A stretch of 64,000 nt of DNA from Lichenostomus cassidix. Taxonomy: Eukaryota; Chordata; Aves; Passeriformes; Meliphagidae. Both the position numbers and the translations under genes were made by a program. Shown in pieces: positions 13,501 through 27,542 of the stretch. Location of the stretch: NCBI GenBank assembly GCA_008360975.2, contig CM039184.1, forward strand, positions 33,653,797 through 33,717,796, read 5' to 3'. The notes below the pieces were generated by a model, which worked only from the letters and a program-made list of their open reading frames with translations, searched no databases and had not been told where the DNA came from. Every line of letters begins with the position of its first letter. Positions within the stretch are counted from its first letter, which is position 1.

Positions 13501-15197
13501 AAATTAAGTACGAATAGAAACAGGAAAATTTTAGCAGGAAAAGAGGAAGGAAAGCAACCAAGTACCCAGAACAATAATGAAAATCTCACCCAGTAACTGT
13601 ATGAAAATTGCAGAAATTAAATTGAGGTGAACCAGAAAAATAGGCTTTAATCTGTCTGATTAATTGTGAACTGGAAGACAATTATTTTTTTTCCCTTCCC
13701 TTTGCAACGTCTATTATTTTCTTCAACTGTTAAGGTCTCCTTCACTGTTCTTTAGTCTAAAAAAAAAGTGTTTCCTGTATTTCCACATAAGTAATTATTG
13801 CTGCTCTCTTCTGCAGTATTTCTAAGTAGGCTTTTTTGGTTATTTTTTTTTTAAGTGAGATTGCCAAAACACCTTTGAACACAACTTCTTTGGCTTTCTC
13901 CTAAAAGACAGGACGAGCTCCTCCCCAGTGAGTCACACCTCTGACCTACTGAGTCTAGAAGAAAATGTGAAGGTGTGGCTCACTCTGGTACACACACACT
14001 GGGTCCATTTTGCTGAGCATTATATGGACAAATACGTTATTCATTTCCTTGGTAAGCCCTGCCTCTTGCCTTGGGGGAGAGATAGCAGGAAAGGACAGCC
14101 AAAGGACATTCAAAGCAAAAAGGAGGTTGAAACATGTCTCCCATTTTCTCTGGACTCTCTCACAGCTTTTGTCTGAAAGTTTCATTACAAACAGAATCTA
14201 GTTCAGTGATCAATTAAGTGCTTTCATCACATTATATGCCAGGTATGAATATTTCATTGAACCAGGTTTTGACTACTTATTTATACCCTATGGTTCCTGA
14301 AGATTTTGAGACAAGCAGACTATAACATAACTCTGTAAACTTAATCCATTTTCTATTGTACTGAAGATTATCTGTATTACATTTTAATCTCGGCAAGAAA
14401 ATAGATGTAAAAATAAGAGTCTGTAAAAAAGATAGGCTTAAAATATTCTTATATTCTTATCACTGCTATAAAATATGTATCATCAGGAGACTGAATCCTA
14501 CTCTAGGCACCACCTTCAGTACATCTAACCAGCCAGACCAGATCCTTTATGGATCATTTTTCTTACATGTACAGTGGAACTGTATTCCCCAGGCACCCTC
14601 AAAGAGCACTTGAGAAATAGAGATTAAAGTAAGGACTTGGTACAACTACAATAAAGTAAAATACCTACCACAGCCCTAATGAAAACAAGAGAAAGTAAAG
14701 GTATGCCACTGTGAAGCCCATGTTTCACGTGTTTTTCTGTGAAACTCTTCCAGCTGTTTCTAAGGATGCACATGTAGCCTTTACACATAACACAGGCTGA
14801 CATGCACAAGCTTATGCTCTGTCAATACTGCTGAATTTATACAAGCCTAGAGATAGCTTTAAATTATTAGAAGAGCTGCTAAGGCATTAAAGCTATTAAA
14901 AAAAAAAAAGGTTTCTTTTTTATTCTTTCCAAATTCTTCCTAAATTGTAAGGAAAAAAAAATGCAGCTTTTAATAAGTGCTCCAAAGCCTGTGATGAATA
15001 CATTAAGAAAACCAAGTAAATTTGGAGTAATTTAATTCAGATTTTGTGCTACTATTACTGTACAACTTTTGGAAAAACATTACCCCTCTACAATGGACTC
15101 AATCAGGATAACAGTAGCCTATGCCTTCCAATCAAGTTGTAGTGGAGGATATACAGACTGATTCTGCACTTCTATTTTTATGTTCCTCTATTTTATA
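10542..15197. other. AT-rich non-coding DNA
   Basis: No exon or RNA gene is recognised. Overlapping open frames on both strands near 13930-14200 look like chance: they share no known motif and are mutually antisense. Confidence 0.55.
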
Positions 15198-15241
15198 TTT
15201 CTTTTCTTTTCTTTTCTTTTCTTTTCTTTTCTTTTCTTTTC

Positions 15242-15273
<32 letters not shown>

Positions 15274-15282
15274 CTTTTTCTT
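15198..15282 (+). repeat. (CTTTT)n microsatellite
   Basis: An almost perfect run of the five-base unit ctttt, with a slip near 15250 and a T-rich tail. The hydrophobic Phe/Leu/Ser frame that reads through it is a by-product of the repeat and not a gene. Confidence 0.95.
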
Positions 15283-18200
15283 GTGAGAAAACTTTGTATT
15301 TTATCAATGATTTATTACAATAATAGTTATCATGAGCAGAAAAATATGTTATTAGCTATGAAAAATATGGGTTTACTGTCACTAGAATATTTAGGATTCT
15401 GTATAAGTCCTTGAATGGAGCAATGGTACAGGATTTTTGATCAGCTCTTTACAGGATTTTGCAATTTGTAACTTGCATGAAAAGACAAAATACTCATTTA
15501 CACAGTTCCACTGAGGCTACCTGATTACTCTGAGTGACATTTAATGGCTATAAAGAATCTTCCTGTGTATGCCAGCTACAAATACTTATCAGAACAAGTG
15601 ATGAGCTGAGTGATTTCAGGACAAGGAAAAAAAGGGAACTAGACCAGACCCAATCTGGAAAGTAAATCATTAACACCAGCACTTTCAGTAGGTGAGCGTT
15701 TCATTCTGTGACTAGGTGAATTTTGATCTCTAAAATCAACACAGCAGAACAGAGGGTGTCGTACTAATGACTCTGTTTACTTACTTTATAATCACACTTA
15801 TTCAATACATGATTAATGACTACGTGTACAGTAAATCTATAAAACCCAAGGACACAAGGTACCAAGAGGTGTTCTGCTTCATTGTTACTTTGGAGACTAA
15901 CGTACTTGGTATCAGCTTGATTGGATGGCTTCTCTCAAATCTCCAAAACAGAACAAGGTCTAACTGAAATAGTTTACTGTTACGTTTAGTCTAGGGAAGC
16001 TACTGTTTTATCTCAACAGAACTTGAAGACTCATATCAAAATGTATTGTGGAGATTATGTGAGTATAATTATCTGTTCTCTGAAATCTTTCAGAACTTTC
16101 CATTCCTCTTGAGTTGTCATCACATATGTTGGGATTTCATTTCCCCCCATTGGTAGAAATTAATCTCAGGTGAAGTTAATTTATTTGTGATTTGGTGTTA
16201 CTTATATATCACGTGTCTGAAATGAAGATTAAAATGCAAAGAATTATCAGTTCCCGTCTCATAATTTTAGACCTTTCAAGAAAAAACAACTCAAGCCTCC
16301 TTATGAGGTTCTATGGGTTTTCTATGCTTGCACTTAGCTGCTGCACAAGAAACTAAATTACATACTATCACCTAACTGTATTAAAAATAAAAATGTGAAT
16401 TTTTCAGAAGATGCCTACTCTGGCACAGTTTGGTGGGGGGAGAGGGGGGTTAATTTCACAAGGCCATCTATAGCCACATAATGTAACTGAATAGTTTTAT
16501 CATTTATAGACATTTGGTTTTGTTCATAGTGTGAAAAATATTTTAAAGCAAAGAAATGCTACCTCTACAAGAGCCATAACATGGGAAGAGTTATCAGTGA
16601 TTTCTCCCCATAAAGAAGTTTTACAATATATTAAATGGTTTCACTAGCACTCTTTCAGAAAGAAACATTTATTAGTGCAATTTTAAATCTCCATTCTGGA
16701 AATTACTAGAGGTACTATTTCATGACAACTAAATATGAAACTGCTTTCTGTACCTGGCATACTGATAATCATGTTCTCTAAGGATTTTCTTTTAATTATT
16801 TTTAGTAGGAATAACAATTCATTCCTTTCAAAGGCTTTTTTTATGTACATTCCAAACAAATTTACAAATCAATGTAGAATTTCCTAAGGATAAGTATTTT
16901 CCCCTTACTTATTTTAATAGAAAGTATAATTGACTAATTACTCCAATCTTACCAGTACAGAATTTCTTCTGATAAAATTATATTGCCTATGTTTGCTTTT
17001 CTAAAGTAGTTGTTATTGAATCAGGATTAGTAATACATTTGGTTTTCTGCAGTTTGGGATCTTGCATCCTTTACTAGACAGCAGAGAACTTAAAAGAGAT
17101 TTTCCTCTTTCTTTTTTTTTATTTTTTTTAGTCACAGTGATTCTGTAATGTACTCCTGATAATTAAAGGAAGACAATAACTCTACCTGAAAAGGGTAGTA
17201 GATCAGTTTCAGACAGAGATGTCAAGAAATTCAGTTTCTTCTATGATTTATTGAGACCAATTGTATTTAAATAATTGATACTGCATTTGCATAGAATATG
17301 TTGTCTGATATTAATAGTAGTACCTTATAAAAGAATTTACAGAAGAAATTCTTTAAAGCCATTACAATTGGCAATTATCATATTTAGAATAATAATGCAA
17401 TATTTTGATAGCATTATAAAGAAAATATAATAAGACAATTCTTAACTATGGCAGATGTTTACAACAGGCATGTAGGCTTAATATAATGTAACCATTACAC
17501 ATTAGTCAGCCTAATGAACTACTTGAGCAGAAGGGACACTTAAGTTCCTAATTCTGATCCACTGAATTAACTCAAAATACTCCAAAGTAAATGGTGTTAA
17601 TACTATCTCTTTATTCCTTCTTCTTCTAAACATTTAAAAGGCACACTGATAAACCCTTTGTTTCTTCATAATCACAGAAACAAGAGAGCAAGGAAGCAAC
17701 TGTAGACAATGGAGAGCATATCAGTCGCAGGAAAGACAGGAAAACCTGATTACAGGCTTTCTCTGAAAAGTATTGGGATGGATTCTCAGGTTAGGTAAAT
17801 TTTTCTCTTTATTCCAATTTCCATGTGTTATGGAATGGAAAGGGAGAGAAATTAGGTATTTTTATGAATTAGATCACTGGATCCTAGGAACAGACTTCCC
17901 TGCTGAGGCATCCAGACAGAATGGGGACATGTAAGGCAGAGCTGCACATAAACATTCTCCCCTGGATGCCTGCTGGTTCTTCAAGATATAGTTGGTAATG
18001 GAGCAGTGGCTGTTTTCTCTGAAGAGAATTGGCAACAAAATAGCAGAAAAATCACTCTAGCAAATCTCAAGCAAGAAAACAGGGCTCGCACAGGACTGAA
18101 TGGTGAGACTGTGACAATAATTTCTCCTCTAGTCTTCTTAAACACAATTTTAGATTGAGAAAAAGTCTTAAAAACACACTTTAGACTTAGAGATATTTTT

Positions 18201-21018
18201 CAAGGAATCCCAGAACATTGAATATACCATTAATTCAGAAGCATATTAAAAATTTAAAAAAAAAAAAAATTGGAAGTAGTACTTTCAAAATGTGCTTGGT
18301 TCTTAAGATAATCTCCTTTATATTTTATGCTACCCATATTAGTAATTACATACATTATCTGTGAACAATCAGATAGGATGGAGTCCCCCAAGATCAAGAA
18401 TTTGATGTACAAATTGTGAACAGCAGCAGCCCTGCCAGATTCAGCAATGCAAGGCATCATCATTATAAGAGATTACATACATAAAATGGTTCCCCATAGC
18501 ACCACAGGTAAAACTACCAGAAATTAGAAAAGATGACATCTGTGAGAGATTCGAGGCTTTGGAGAAAGAATTTTCTATGTTTAGAAGTATCCCTTCCACT
18601 ACTGTATATTATTGAAATTAAATGTAACACATACAATAAACTCACAGCAAATCAAAATACTCATGAAATTTTTATTTAATAAAGTTGCACACAAAGGATA
18701 TCTTTGCAAAAGTATAGCTAGCTCATCGCATGTAGTTAGCTAATAAAGAAAGCATTCTATTTTAGAAGATATTCCTTATGGGAAATATTCAGATTAAGGA
18801 GTCTGACTTTGACTGTTTGTTATCAGCAAAATGACTTACTGAACAAATATTATTAGAAGGTTATTCACACTTCAGAATGCTTTTTCCATCACAAGATTGA
18901 ATTGCCTGAATCTACACATCATAATTTGATAAAAGCAGCCTCACCTTTTACTGATACTTTTGTTGAACTGCTTATGACTTTGACCAAAAAAAGCTGTTAC
19001 TTCCTTGCTCTTTCAGAGAAAGAAGGTAAATTCCAAGTATCATTTTCCAGAGCTATTATAAAATTTTCAGTCCCTTTCCAATCTCTTTTGTTGTTTTGAT
19101 TCATTCCACCAACACCCCACAAACCTATTCTGTCTGCTCACCTCATTTTGGATCAGATCCTCACAAGAGAGTTAAAAGAACACGTGCAAACGCAGAGAGA
19201 TATAAAGTGCCCACCTGGGCCACCTCTGTGGAGACAGATTGATGTTTTTGAACATGAGGATATCCTGAGATCAGAAAGAGGAAAAAATACCTTAATGTCA
19301 AAAATCATTGAATCACCTCTGTATATTTGCTTGCCTTATCTTTAAGTGCTTGGACAGTTTGTGAGGAGAAAAAGCAAAATATTTGTAATTTTCTTCCTTC
19401 TGAAAAAGAGATATCCCCTTCACTAGGATGCTGCAGAGGAAAGACAATATGAGAACTATTTTTCCATGTTTACATACAGCAGCTTGTCCAAACTAACTTA
19501 GAAAAAGGCCAAATTGCTCTTGGAAACTACTTTCCTCTGATGCTCTTTGAAGGCATTTTCTTTGTAAAGCAGAAAGCTCTGCTATGCTGAATCCTGTGCT
19601 CACAATGAGAGCTCCAGAAAAATGGTGAAAATGTCATGAGGGATGCCGAATCCAGATATCAAAATTTAAAGTCTTTTAAATTGGGCAATTCTTCACATCC
19701 TTTCAATGACTGTACCATACATTTCCCCATGTAAAAAAAACCAATTTGGCTCTATTTGTGTGTATTTGTCAATCCACCTGTTCCTACCAGTAACTTTGAA
19801 CTTTATAGTGAATTTCAATCATATTGGCAGAGAAATGCAATCTCTTCCAAAGTTTCATGAAAAGACTGCTCAGTGGGGATGAGGGAACCAAATTCTATTA
19901 CCAGTTAAAAAAATACAGCAGTTGAAACTCAGCAGTCATTTATTCCATTTGCCTAGCATTAGCCACACAACACATCCATACTTCAGACTCAGTCACAGGA
20001 CAAACCATATTTTACTTAACCAGTGGTTGTCTCAGGACCTGATGGCTTGTGAGTGTAGATGGAATAAAGAGGGGAAATTAACTGTATGTAAGAAAACAGA
20101 GACAAAATAATCAGGAAAAAACCCAATTGTTTTTGAATGCAGTGTTCACAGAACAAGTTGTATCACAAAACCTTGATCATATATTGTTTTGTATTTCAGG
20201 AGAATACACCCTCCTAATAGCCACAAAAGCCACAATCTTACACTCATATTGAGAAACTGAATCTGGTATTGTTTGGCAAGCGAAAGGCCTGCATTTGCAC
20301 TTTTGAGGGTTTTCAAGTGCAGGAAAGAAAGAAATGTTTTGTTTTCGGTATCCTGACCACTGTACCTAATGAATATGTGAATATAACATATATATTGTAT
20401 ATATCATACATGGATATGCAAATCTAGGAAGAGACACAAAAAATTCATGAGTTTTTACAAGGTTCATTATAAAGGCAGTGCCAACATGCACTATATAAGT
20501 CATTAGGATATTTCAAGGATATCTGGGCAAGAGAAGAGTTACAAGACTATCTGTTTAGCCATCATCTTGTGTAAAACAAAACTTTACTTACTTTGTCACA
20601 GCTATGTACATTTACACCAATTGAGGACCTAGCCCTTATTTCTCCTGTGTGCTTTTTCAGTCAGCATTTCCCTAAGGCAATATTTAGATATCCCCCACCA
20701 CCCCTTTATCTTTTAATTAATTACTGTATTTGGCATGAAAGAAATTAATAATGAGCTGTATGCACTGATTTTTATCTTCTTGCAGATGCTCAGAAATTCA
20801 TCTCTGCAGTTTCAATATTTGCCAATACCCTTTGGAAAGTTACAATTACATTCAAATACTAATGAAATAGTGAATACCTTACTTACTATGGGATCTGTCC
20901 TAGATTATTATAAGTAAAACCCATTTCAGTAAGGAGTATTTTTAATGTGATTGATTTATGACTGATAAATCGGCTTACTGTAGCTTCCATACACACATTA
21001 AGTTAGTCTTACTGCACA
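15283..21018. other. AT-rich non-coding DNA
   Basis: Nothing supportable is seen: no exon, RNA gene or clear transposon. Short A/T runs occur, such as the one near 18257. Confidence 0.55.
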
Positions 21019-21150
21019 TCATAGAACCATTTAGGTTGGAAAAAACCTCTAACATCGACTCCAACCATTAACCTAATAGTGCCAGGTCCACCACTACACT
21101 ATGACCCAAGTGCCACATCTCCATGCAAATAGACATTCAAACATTTAAAT
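21019..21150 (-). repeat. CR1 LINE 3'-end fragment
   Basis: The + strand reads 'catcatagaaccatttaggt' and then a 'gactccaaccattaacctaa' block and a 'caagtgccacatct' block, which is the reversed 3' end of a CR1 subfamily. The element is on the - strand and truncated. Confidence 0.8.
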
Positions 21151-24100
21151 ATCCATAACATAAACAACAACTCTAGTATCTGTGCATGTATCAAAGTATG
21201 TTGCTTCTAACAGTAAAATCTCTTAGGCTTCTTGTTCATTTTACCTTTGTTAATTTCCTTTTTGGAAAAATGAAAATGCACAAATAAATTGTCCTTGAAG
21301 TTCACAGTAGTTTTGTACTGACAATGTACACAATTCTTTCCACTCAATCACATTAAATACACTACTGATCACCAACACAAATTTCAGGGTCTGTACCTGA
21401 TCCTAAGAAAAGTTTAGAATTCTTCAAAGTGTGTGTCTGGAATTGGCAAATTCCCTATGAATTGACATCCAGAGCATTATGTAAGTTTCTTTATTACTCA
21501 ATTCCACATTACTGAGTCTAACAGGTGTTTGATAATGTTTCCTTATTTCAAAAATTTTATTGGAGAAATTCCTGTTAATTTCTTTATTTGAAAAAAAAGT
21601 ATAGAATTATTACGTTGAGTAGAGAGTGGTTAGGCCATCTATCCCAGCACTTGCTCATTAATGGCAGTAGCCAAAAAGTCCCTGAAATTATTAAAATACT
21701 TCGAGTTACACTATCCGTGAAACTAGGATAAAGTTCTTGTAATAAGAATGTTAAGTAATCCAACAACGTCCCTGCTCTTCTTAATTTACAAAGATATTTC
21801 TGTTACTTTGCCACAGTTTGTTTTACTTGTGTGGATGGGTTGGAGAGCATTGTATTTAGAGAAATTATATTCAGTGAACATACACTCAAACTCTTCTTCT
21901 GACATTGCCAAGAGAACAACAATGCAACTTTCACTTCTGTAGATTTAACTTTGCCATGAAGAGCAATTTCTGCTCATCCCTGTAGTAAAACCATCTTAAG
22001 GCATAAAGAAGAAAAGTCATGAGGTCATCCTGGTAAGAGCTTAGGGAAGCAAAAGATGTTGCATAAGTAAAACAGAAATGGCCATAGACTCAAAAGAGGT
22101 CCTCCTCATGTCAGAGTCCATTACGCTCTCACTAGGCTCTTTTAGATATTTCAGCCATAGAGGCTATAATGTATAATATCAAGTTAAGTGATTTCACACA
22201 GGCTTTTCTAGCAGAGTAATACAAAATGTACTGAAAAAATAACCCAAATGTAATATGTATGAGATGCTGTTTGCTTTTTTCCAAATTATTCTGCTACCTT
22301 TTTAGTATTTATACTCTGTGCTGGGCTTAGAGGTATTCACTCCTCATGCTGGCCAAGTCAGGGAGACATGCACTCTCTTTCAGTGAAGTCAGGTATAAAC
22401 ATTTATACCAGCAGTTCATCCTCTCAAATGTTGATAGCTACACTCAGTCCCTGTTGTGCTGAGATAAAATAAGCTTTCTTTGCAACAGCTATGGTCAGCC
22501 ACATCGTGGCATTTTCCCCTGAACTCCATGGGCACACTGCTCCTGCTCAGCTCCACTAAGCCTTCCTCTGTTACAGGGACCAGTGACAGCTGACTTCAGT
22601 GGAAATGAATGAAGTGAGATGGCAGTATGTGTAACTACATCCAGGTGTTCAACCAATCCTAAAAATGCCCTGCTTCAAAATGGGGCAGTAGACAATCTCT
22701 AGCCAAAAATAACAGAAAGGAACAATCTATTCACATGTATTTGTCTGTTCCCTAATCAAAACTCAATCTGTTGTAATTTCATTCAGTTACCAAATGCCTC
22801 TACTGCTCTCTCCCTCAGTTTGTGCAGTGATATACATTGCTGCTAGCTAGTAATTTCCTAGCACATTTAGGCATGGTAAGCCTGTATAATTTTGGAGGAA
22901 ACATGATTTTAAACATTGGGCCATAAGTTCTGGAAGCAGAACCCCAGCTTTCCTACTACGATGTTGTTTTGATATATTTCCTCAATTTCTTGAGGTATTT
23001 CAAACAAAAGAACATTGTAACCACAGATGCTTCTAAAGTATGACAAGATTGTAACAAATCTTTGCAAAACAAAATGCCTGCCACAACGTTCAAGTTTATG
23101 TCTCAGTACAGGAGATTATTATAAGTCTTGCTCAACAACCTAAAACTATACCACCATTCCTTTTCCCCAGATAACTACCCCAAAGGGAATTAGAGTGGTC
23201 ATTTGCCCAGGAAAAGCAAACCTCTTGAATTTCTGCATTATTTTAGAAGCAAGGTTTTGCTGCTCACCTGCTGTGTAGCATCTTGTCACCACAGGACAGT
23301 AGTGCTGCTGTCCCAAATGCAGGCTTATTACCTGATGTGCAAACACCAATTCACACACCGAGGTTAGGTATTTCTATTTTTTAATTCTAATTTGCACAAG
23401 GTAATGAGCTACATGGTAACCCACAAAAGACCAGATGCCTGATCATCAGAACTTTACAGTGTTAAAAAATTTTAACAAAGACATCAGCATTCACTGGTTA
23501 AAAACTACGTAAGTTTTTTGTTAATTAGTAGTCAAACCCCTGCTTGCTAGATATCCCTCTTGCTTCTCATGGTAATTAGTCCACAAGTTCAGCTCTTACC
23601 TCCATTTGAGTCTGGGGTCTATGGTGGGAGGGTAGTCACTGAGTGGTCGTCAACTCCCACTGCCAGAATTACCTTTCCTGCAGTTACTGCTCAGTTCTGC
23701 TGACTTCACTCCTGGTGTCTCCTGTCCTGACACTCAGTACATCTTGGGATTGTCTTCCCTTTACCTTAAAACAAAAGATCACCCAAGCATGCAAGATTAA
23801 CAATGCAAATGCTTAATCATAACTGTCCAGCTCTAGCTATTTATTAACAACATAGAAAGAAATTTGCTTCTTTGGTTTAAGTCTTGAGGTGCTCAGATCC
23901 TGAGGGGCTTGGTATCAGTGCCACCTGCCATCACAGCACTAAGCACCCATCATCTGTGATAACTGTGGATTGTCTGCGCAACACTTACTTCAGACAGGTG
24001 CAGACAGTACTATTCATCCTAGAATCAATCTCTGTCTCCACTGAACTGTCAGCAGTAAATTTCCTTGAGTTTGCCTTCCATGGCAAATATTGCACAGCAC

Positions 24101-24648
24101 TCCAAAAAAAAAAAAAAACAAGGGGGCTACAACTCATAGCAAGGGATAGGCTATTGCTTTGTAATCACATTTAATTCAGACCCCAAATTATCTGAGTTCA
24201 GCTCTAAAGATTTGGCCCAGACCTGGTAGAGCCCATATTTCAAAATTTCAATGAAATAAGTTTAATAAGTAATAAACACCTTAACATTTTGAAATGAAGT
24301 GTATAAAGAAGGGATGCTTCTGCAGGCTAGTCAAAGACAGAAACTATGAAAGAGATTGCAGAAAAAACTGACAGAGGTTGTGATGGGCATAAATCATCCT
24401 AAAGGTAGACTGTGTAAACTCTGCAAAGTAGCAAAGTACTTTCTTCAAGGTACATGACATTGCAACAACTCAGCAAGCTATACCAGCAGTAAGACACCAC
24501 TAGTTAGGTAAAAATTCCTTCTGGGGACCCTGATAGCATGTATGCTGTAAATCCTAGTTTTCAGTTCAGAGAACTGATACACGTTGGCAGAATGCTGAAT
24601 TTGTGAAGAAACCCCTCTGAAAATCCAAACACAAGGTACACTGAAAAT
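21151..24648. other. non-coding DNA
   Basis: No exon or RNA gene is recognised. A poly-A run lies near 24100. The open frames at 23146-23358 (-) and 23884-24174 (+) have no recognisable domain. Confidence 0.55.
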
Positions 24649-24654
24649 CCGTAT

Positions 24655-24916
24655 TGTCGCTGTTGAGCAGCTAGCAGAGTAATGAATGCATCGGTTCTCA
24701 GTGGCAAGAAGGAATGACCTTTATTGTTTTGATTTTATCACATTTATAGAGTTCTCAAAAGTCACCTCGATTGGTCAGTCAGAAGCCTTCCCCCAGGCCT
24801 GATTGGCCAGGCCTGCACTGTCCAAGTTCTGGGACACTGTTCCAAAACATCCAAACTTTATCTTTATTTACAAAAACACAAGAAAACTTCCCATGGGAAA
24901 AACTGTGCTAGCCACA
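24655..24916 (-). repeat. solo LTR copy B (262 bp), 6-bp target duplication
   Basis: Same ends and length as the LTR at 9453-9714 (TGTCGCTGTTGAG ... GCTAGCCACA on the + strand), with its own duplication CCGTAT at 24649-24654 and 24917-24922. On the - strand a TATAAAT-like box (24742-24748) is followed about 20 bases on by AATAAA (24720-24725). The different flanking duplication shows an independent insertion and rules out a segmental duplication. Confidence 0.82.
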
Positions 24917-24922
24917 CCGTAT

Positions 24923-27460
24923 CAAGAATGTCTTCTGTGAAATGGAAAATGAAGTCAAGTACAATGTATACACTGTAAGAAAATTGTAATGAAATTTATT
25001 TTATTCACTTTTATTTAAAAAGAAGTTATATTGTACCGCATATTCTAAATTTTTTTACCTGAACCTTCATATTTCACCTGGCTCTACTTAAAAGCATCAT
25101 GTTTTAGATCCTGGATAAGAGATAGGCATTTACTGGATAAAATTTAATCTATTGATGGTGAGCCTCAAATAATAAGACAGTGAATACTTTATCAAAGAGG
25201 TGTTCAGCAACTCTGCTGAACCAAGAGAGAATACAACAAATTCAAAAATGCATTAGTTTGCCTGAAAGATACATCACAAATGCTGTGTTGCCTTTTTTGG
25301 TCAAAAATTTACAAGTCTGCAAATCTGTATATTCAAAACTGTCTTTTCTGTGATCAGTTTCTCCATTATATTTTTGTAATTATGCATTCATACAAAGTCC
25401 TTTTTTATTTGACTGTTTCATAAATAAATATATATATTCAGAAATTATTCCTACTTACGTCCATTCAAACTGAGAATGCTTTGAAAACCACTTTTACTAA
25501 TGTTTCACTCCAAGGACTATGCAGGAATCCACTCTTAAAGCATTTAGTAAGTTAATCACTTATGTCTAATTTTAGCACAAGTATCATAAACACTGAAAAG
25601 ATCAGTAATTTAGTTGTTCATTTTGTGACACCACAAACCTGGACATGTGAAAGGAAATACTTTGAGATAACTGATCTTTACAGGAATTGAGGATGTACAA
25701 AGCTGATGCAGAGATGAAGAGTCAGCACCACTATTTTAAATTAGACTCAAATAAGTGTACAGCCTATATTTTCTCTTCTCCTCATCTCCACCCTTGTGAC
25801 CAGTGAGGGCTGTTATGAATTCCCAGTTTCTGAAGCTGATATCTGTGGATTCCTATCCTATACATATATTAGGTGCCAAGTGAGGCCCAGGGTACACAGA
25901 CAATTCTCACACTGATAAAGGAAGATGTGATGGAGCATATCTTAAGGATGATTCTGCAATTCATTTTAGATACAACAACATATATCAGTCTAAAGAAATT
26001 TGCTTAAGTGTCAATGTGTCCTCTACAGCTAACATTCATCTTCCTATTTCCAAAACATTTTTTTTTCTCAGCAACTTCCCAACTGTTTTATAAGTAAAAA
26101 GGCCCTACATACTTCATGTTCAGTTGTAAAAGCTGGACCTTCTATTTAAATGATGAACAAACTGCAGGAGGATGTTTGTCTACTGAGAAGTACTCCTTTA
26201 TGTACAGGCATACTGACCTATTAGTACTTTTTAAAGTAACTCCTCCAAAAATCTGAAATTTCTGACCATGCACTCTTTTTCTCACTGCCACAGATAAATT
26301 GTTCCTACCTTTGCTTGGTGGGTCTAAAGTAATGATCAAATGTATCAAGAAATGGTGTCTTCCTTCTCATCTAAAATACACAATTCTTGTTTGGTGCTCT
26401 TTAATTCCTCTACTTAGATTTCAAGCCAGGCAAGTATGACTAGTGGCCATGCACAAAACTTGTGTGTATGTCCTTACTACTGAAGGCACAATGTAAAAAA
26501 TACTTTCAAGTGTATGTAAAGCAAGCAAACAAAAAAATTAGTTAGTGTAATCCATGTAAGTCCCGATTCTAGGAAGTATTTGTAAAAATACTCCATATTT
26601 CCAAAATATATCCCATTTTTCTTTGAAATGGAAATATAAAGTTAATGGTGTCATTTTAATCAGATGTACTGACTGAGTCCAGGAATCATAATAAAACAGA
26701 ACCTTTATACTTTGTACATTGGGTAAAGCAGATAGAAATCTCAGATGAACTGAAGAGGTTAATCAGGAGACAAAGCTACGTATCCGTCAATGTCAGTTAT
26801 TTTCTTGTTTGTATTGGTCTGTGATTCTATTAAAATTAGTTCTGTTAATTATTCAGAGATTTCTTAAAAAGAATAAGAAAAAACACATGAAGTAAGTATC
26901 ACTGAGAATGAGCTGATAGTATTTTAATCAGTTACAAAGCAACTAGAAAAATTGTGTTGCCTTCTACATGGCACATCTCAAAGCTATCTCACACTTAGCA
27001 GTAACATCATTGCTTTGATAAATCACTAGGTTAGCAAGCAATCTATGGATCTCATTCATCATTTTTTCACTAGTCCTTTCAAATCAGAAATACCATGAAG
27101 AATAAATACTGAAGACTGTCGAGGATACCATGAATTAACTTTGAAATATAAAATAATTATTTTCGAAAAAAAGGTTGGTAAAGGGAGAGACATTAAAATG
27201 TGGTTACATTTTATTGGAAACCATTTTTTTCTTCCTGTTCAGGCCTAACTCATGCTAGGGGCAACTTCCTCAAATATCAGCTGTCTTCCTAGGGTTAACT
27301 GCAAGTTTAAGTTCAGTTTCATAAATTAAAATTTTTACATCCTGCTCCACCATGAAGCGAATGAAATTTAAAGTTATGATTGCTGGTTTTCAACAGAATT
27401 ACGTATACAATATTAGAAATGTAAAATGCCTCAAGTAAAGTCTGCTTTTTCCCTTTGTAG
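24923..27460. other. ANXA10: non-coding DNA upstream of ANXA10 exon 2
   Basis: No exon is recognised. By homology this should be the 3' part of ANXA10 intron 1. I looked for a short first coding exon beginning Met-Phe-Cys-Gly and ending at a phase-1 GT donor and did not find one anywhere in 1-27,460, so it may lie upstream of the window. Confidence 0.5.
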
Positions 27461-27542
27461 ACACAAGGAACAATTCTTCCTGCTCCAAATTTTAATCCTG
27501 TAATGGATGCCCAGCTGCTAGGAGGAGCCCTACAGGGAATTA
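27461..27542 (+). CDS. ANXA10: ANXA10 exon 2
   Basis: Encodes [20 protein letters not shown] and the start of repeat I. The strong polypyrimidine acceptor ends at 27,460 (ccctttgtag), but a second AG at 27,466-27,467 would start the exon at 27,468 in phase 1. That second site fits the 324-residue length of human ANXA10, assuming a 25-base first coding exon. The donor is gtgagt at 27,543. Exact start uncertain by seven bases. Confidence 0.85.

Noticed and set aside
15121..15414. 97-codon ORF with a Phe/Leu-rich membrane-like segment
   Set aside because: The hydrophobic part is the translated (CTTTT)n microsatellite.
20333..20350. ATG TTT TGT... followed by GT as a candidate ANXA10 exon 1
   Set aside because: It lacks Gly after Cys, and the GT would end the exon in phase 2, not the phase 1 required.
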